NCBI RefSeq assembly: GCF_020076305.1
Contig: NZ_JAIQXE010000003.1
Coordinates: 310,001 to 374,000, forward strand
Length of the DNA: 64,000 bases
Reading direction: 5' to 3'
Source: Flavihumibacter profundi
GTDB taxonomy: Bacteria > Bacteroidota > Bacteroidia > Chitinophagales > Chitinophagaceae
Under the pieces are notes generated by a model, which worked only from the letters and a program-made list of their open reading frames with translations, was not told where the DNA came from and did not search any database. Both the position numbers and the translations under genes were made by a program. This document shows positions 62,102-64,000 of the stretch, piece by piece; position 1 is the first letter of the stretch, and every line of letters starts with the position of its first letter.

Positions 62102-63169
62102 TTGGTCCACAATTTCAATGCAGGGCCTTCCATCCTGCCAAAAACTGTTTTTCAGCAAGCCAGCGAAGCCGTTCTTAACTATAATAACATGGGGTTATCC
62201 ATCCTGGAAATCGGCCATCGTACAGATGCATTCCAGGCTGTAATGGACGAAGCACAGATGCTGGTCAAAGAATTGATGCAATTAGACAGTAACAAAGAGG
62301 TCCTCTTTCTTCATGGTGGAGCTTCAACCCAGTTTTTCCAGGTTCCTATGAACCTTTTGCATGAAAATGCCTCTGCAGCTTACCTCGATTGTGGCGTATG
62401 GGGCAGTAAAGCAATTAAGGAAGCAAAACTATACGGCAAGGTAGATGTAGTAGCCACTTCAAAAGATCGCAATTATTCATATATTCCTAAAGGTTATACC
62501 ATTTCTGATAATGCAAGCTATTTCCATTATACGACAAATAATACTGTTGAAGGCACCCAAATGCATGCAATGCCCCAAACCAGCGTTCCGTTGGTGGCAG
62601 ACATGAGCAGCGATATACTAAGTACTGTAATGGACTTTAACCGTTTTTCACTGATCTACGCAGGGGCACAGAAAAATATTGGTGCTGCCGGGGTTAACCT
62701 GGTGATCGTAGACCCTGAAATTTTAGGAAAAACTGGACGGAACATGCCAAGTATGATGGATTACCGTGAGCATATTAAGAACGGCTCTATGCTTAATACA
62801 CCGCCGGTATTTGCAATTTACGTTTGTCTGTTAACGTTACGTTGGCTGAAAGAACAAGGTGGCGTACCTGCCATTCAGCAGGTAAATGAAAGGAAAGCAA
62901 AGCTTCTTTATGAAACCATTGACCAGTTCCCGGTTTTCAACGGGGTTGTTGATAAAGAAGACCGGAGCCTGATGAATGTAGTTTTTACCATAAATGATCC
63001 CGAAGTGGAAAAAGAATTCCTGGCCATCTGCAAATCAAATGGAATGTATGGTGTTAAGGGACATCGCTCTGTGGGAGGCTTCAGGGTGAGCATGTACAAT
63101 GCGCTGCCTTATGAGAGCGTAGTGGTATTAACGGACCTGATGAAAGAATTCGCTAACAAAAAAGGATAA
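62102..63169 (+). CDS. serC: Phosphoserine aminotransferase
   Basis: A 355-residue class V aminotransferase making phosphoserine in serine synthesis; it may also act in pyridoxal phosphate synthesis. MVHNFNAGPSILP is the family N-terminus, and the pyridoxal-binding Lys lies in YAGAQKNIGAAGVNLVIV. HGGASTQFFQVPMNLL and KGHRSVGGFRVSMYNALP are also present. The start is a TTG at 62102; a second TTG at 62075 adds nine residues and cannot be excluded. serA is not in the window. A DUF1015 gene follows by 19 bases. Confidence 0.95.
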   Translation: MVHNFNAGPSILPKTVFQQASEAVLNYNNMGLSILEIGHRTDAFQAVMDEAQMLVKELMQLDSNKEVLFLHGGASTQFFQVPMNLLHENASAAYLDCGVWGSKAIKEAKLYGKVDVVATSKDRNYSYIPKGYTISDNASYFHYTTNNTVEGTQMHAMPQTSVPLVADMSSDILSTVMDFNRFSLIYAGAQKNIGAAGVNLVIVDPEILGKTGRNMPSMMDYREHIKNGSMLNTPPVFAIYVCLLTLRWLKEQGGVPAIQQVNERKAKLLYETIDQFPVFNGVVDKEDRSLMNVVFTINDPEVEKEFLAICKSNGMYGVKGHRSVGGFRVSMYNALPYESVVVLTDLMKEFANKKG

Positions 63170-63188
63170 ATCCAGCATAAAAATTATT

Positions 63189-64000
63189 ATGGCCACTATA
63201 CGACCTTTCAAAGCACTAAGACCAGCCCCGGTTAAAGCAGCAGCAGTTGCTGCCCCGCCTTATGATGTACTGAACTCTGCAGAAGCAGCAATGCAGGCCG
63301 CAAATAATCCGGATAGTTTCCTGCATATAACGAAATCGGAAATTGACCTTCCGGGAATAACCGATATACATACTGCGGAAGTGTATGAAAAAGCAAAATC
63401 CAACCTTGCAGGTTTCATTGGCAGGGGTGTTTTGATCAGGGAAGAAAAACCCTGCTATTATATTTATGAACTGGTGATGAATGGCCGGACGCAAACCGGC
63501 CTGGTTGCTGTTTCCTCTATTGACGATTATGAAAAGGATATTATCAGGAAGCATGAATTTACGCGGCCTGAAAAAGAGCAGGACCGCATTAACCATATCA
63601 GAACCAGCGGTGCACAAACAGGTAATGTGTTTTTGGCTTACCGGGATGTTCCTGCCATTAATTCGCTTATAGACGAATGGAAAGAAAAAACGCCGGTATA
63701 CGATTTTACCGCAGCTGATGGAATATCTCACCGGATCTGGATAATCAATGATGAAGTTGCGATTGAGCATATCAGTGACTTATTCACCAGCCAGGTGCCC
63801 TTCACATATATCGCAGACGGGCACCACCGTGCAGCTTCTGCAGCTAAAGTGCGGCGTTCACTGGAACCAGGTTATAACGACAACGCCAATTATTTCCTCA
63901 CCACTTTGTTTCCTGCGAACCAACTGCATATCATGGATTATAACCGTGTGGTAAAAGACCTCAACGGGCATACAGAAGCAGAATTGATCCGCGCTTTATA
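63189..64000 (+). CDS. DUF1015 family protein (cut by window edge)
   Basis: The first ~270 residues of a DUF1015 protein, MATIRPFKALRPAPVKAAAVAAPPYDVL, with the family's motifs RKHEFTRPEKEQDRINHI and YIADGHHRAASA. The C-terminal part lies beyond position 64000. The function is unknown, but DUF1015 genes often sit beside serine-synthesis genes, as here downstream of serC. It starts 19 bases after serC. Confidence 0.92.
   Translation, partial: MATIRPFKALRPAPVKAAAVAAPPYDVLNSAEAAMQAANNPDSFLHITKSEIDLPGITDIHTAEVYEKAKSNLAGFIGRGVLIREEKPCYYIYELVMNGRTQTGLVAVSSIDDYEKDIIRKHEFTRPEKEQDRINHIRTSGAQTGNVFLAYRDVPAINSLIDEWKEKTPVYDFTAADGISHRIWIINDEVAIEHISDLFTSQVPFTYIADGHHRAASAAKVRRSLEPGYNDNANYFLTTLFPANQLHIMDYNRVVKDLNGHTEAELIRAL

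Overview
The window is a stretch of Bacteroidota chromosome, most likely from the Chitinophagaceae or a close relative. The evidence is a SusC/SusD pair, the gliding-associated gldD-gldE pair next to ssb and mutY, the small basic COX24-type protein ahead of an RNase E/G gene, a CarB without the C-terminal regulatory domain, several lipoproteins, moderate GC, and start regions that use the Bacteroidota promoter signature TAnnTTTG rather than strong Shine-Dalgarno sites. No rRNA, tRNA, CRISPR array, insertion sequence, phage or integrase was found. The placement rests on gene content and motifs read by eye, not on a search.

Layout. 1-3.3 kb: alaS (cut by the left edge), an M23 peptidase and a MerR-type regulator. 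3.3-7.1 kb: an overlapping lpxH / propeller-like protein / mscS operon, a gamma-glutamylcyclotransferase-like gene and lutC. 7.1-13.5 kb: ftsH, rsfS, birA, a HExxH protein, bcp, a second M23 protein and a small unknown membrane protein. 13.6-22.5 kb: carB, a nitroreductase, a DinB-like protein, comEC, purH and an EamA transporter. 22.5-25.8 kb: DUF3109, lutB and a deacetylase-like gene in one operon. 26-33 kb: gldD, gldE, ssb and mutY on one strand, diverging from an HU/IHF protein, a TPR protein, a 31-residue basic protein and rng. 33-38 kb: a susC-susD pair and the decayed remains of a second susD-like gene. 38-46 kb: a YugP-like peptidase, radA, comF, a beta-helix lipoprotein, glutathione peroxidase, holB and ricT. 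46-53.4 kb: an M20 amidohydrolase, a small lipoprotein, a TonB-dependent-type outer-membrane protein, a LytS/LytTR two-component pair and a TIGR00266 protein. 53.4-60.3 kb: a complete tetR-tolC-MFP-RND efflux operon. 60.4-64 kb: DUF502, a zinc-dependent phospholipase/nuclease-like enzyme, serC and a DUF1015 gene cut by the right edge.

How it works together. Most genes are core housekeeping: translation (alaS, rsfS), nucleotide synthesis (carB, purH), replication and repair (holB, ssb, mutY, radA), envelope upkeep (lpxH, M23 proteins, ftsH, mscS) and redox defence (bcp, gpx). The accessory part is outer-membrane traffic: SusCD, the beta-barrel protein beside a two-component system, and the tripartite efflux pump under a TetR repressor whose probable operator is visible.

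I found no convincing new multigene system such as a defence island, biosynthetic cluster or new mobile element. The points most worth a second look are small: a TetR operator overlapping its promoter, a repeated TAnnTTTG-N4/5-ATG arrangement that predicts leaderless mRNAs, a perfect 47-bp palindrome with a diverged second copy, a susD relic, heptamer repeats, and hairpins that bury GTG start codons.
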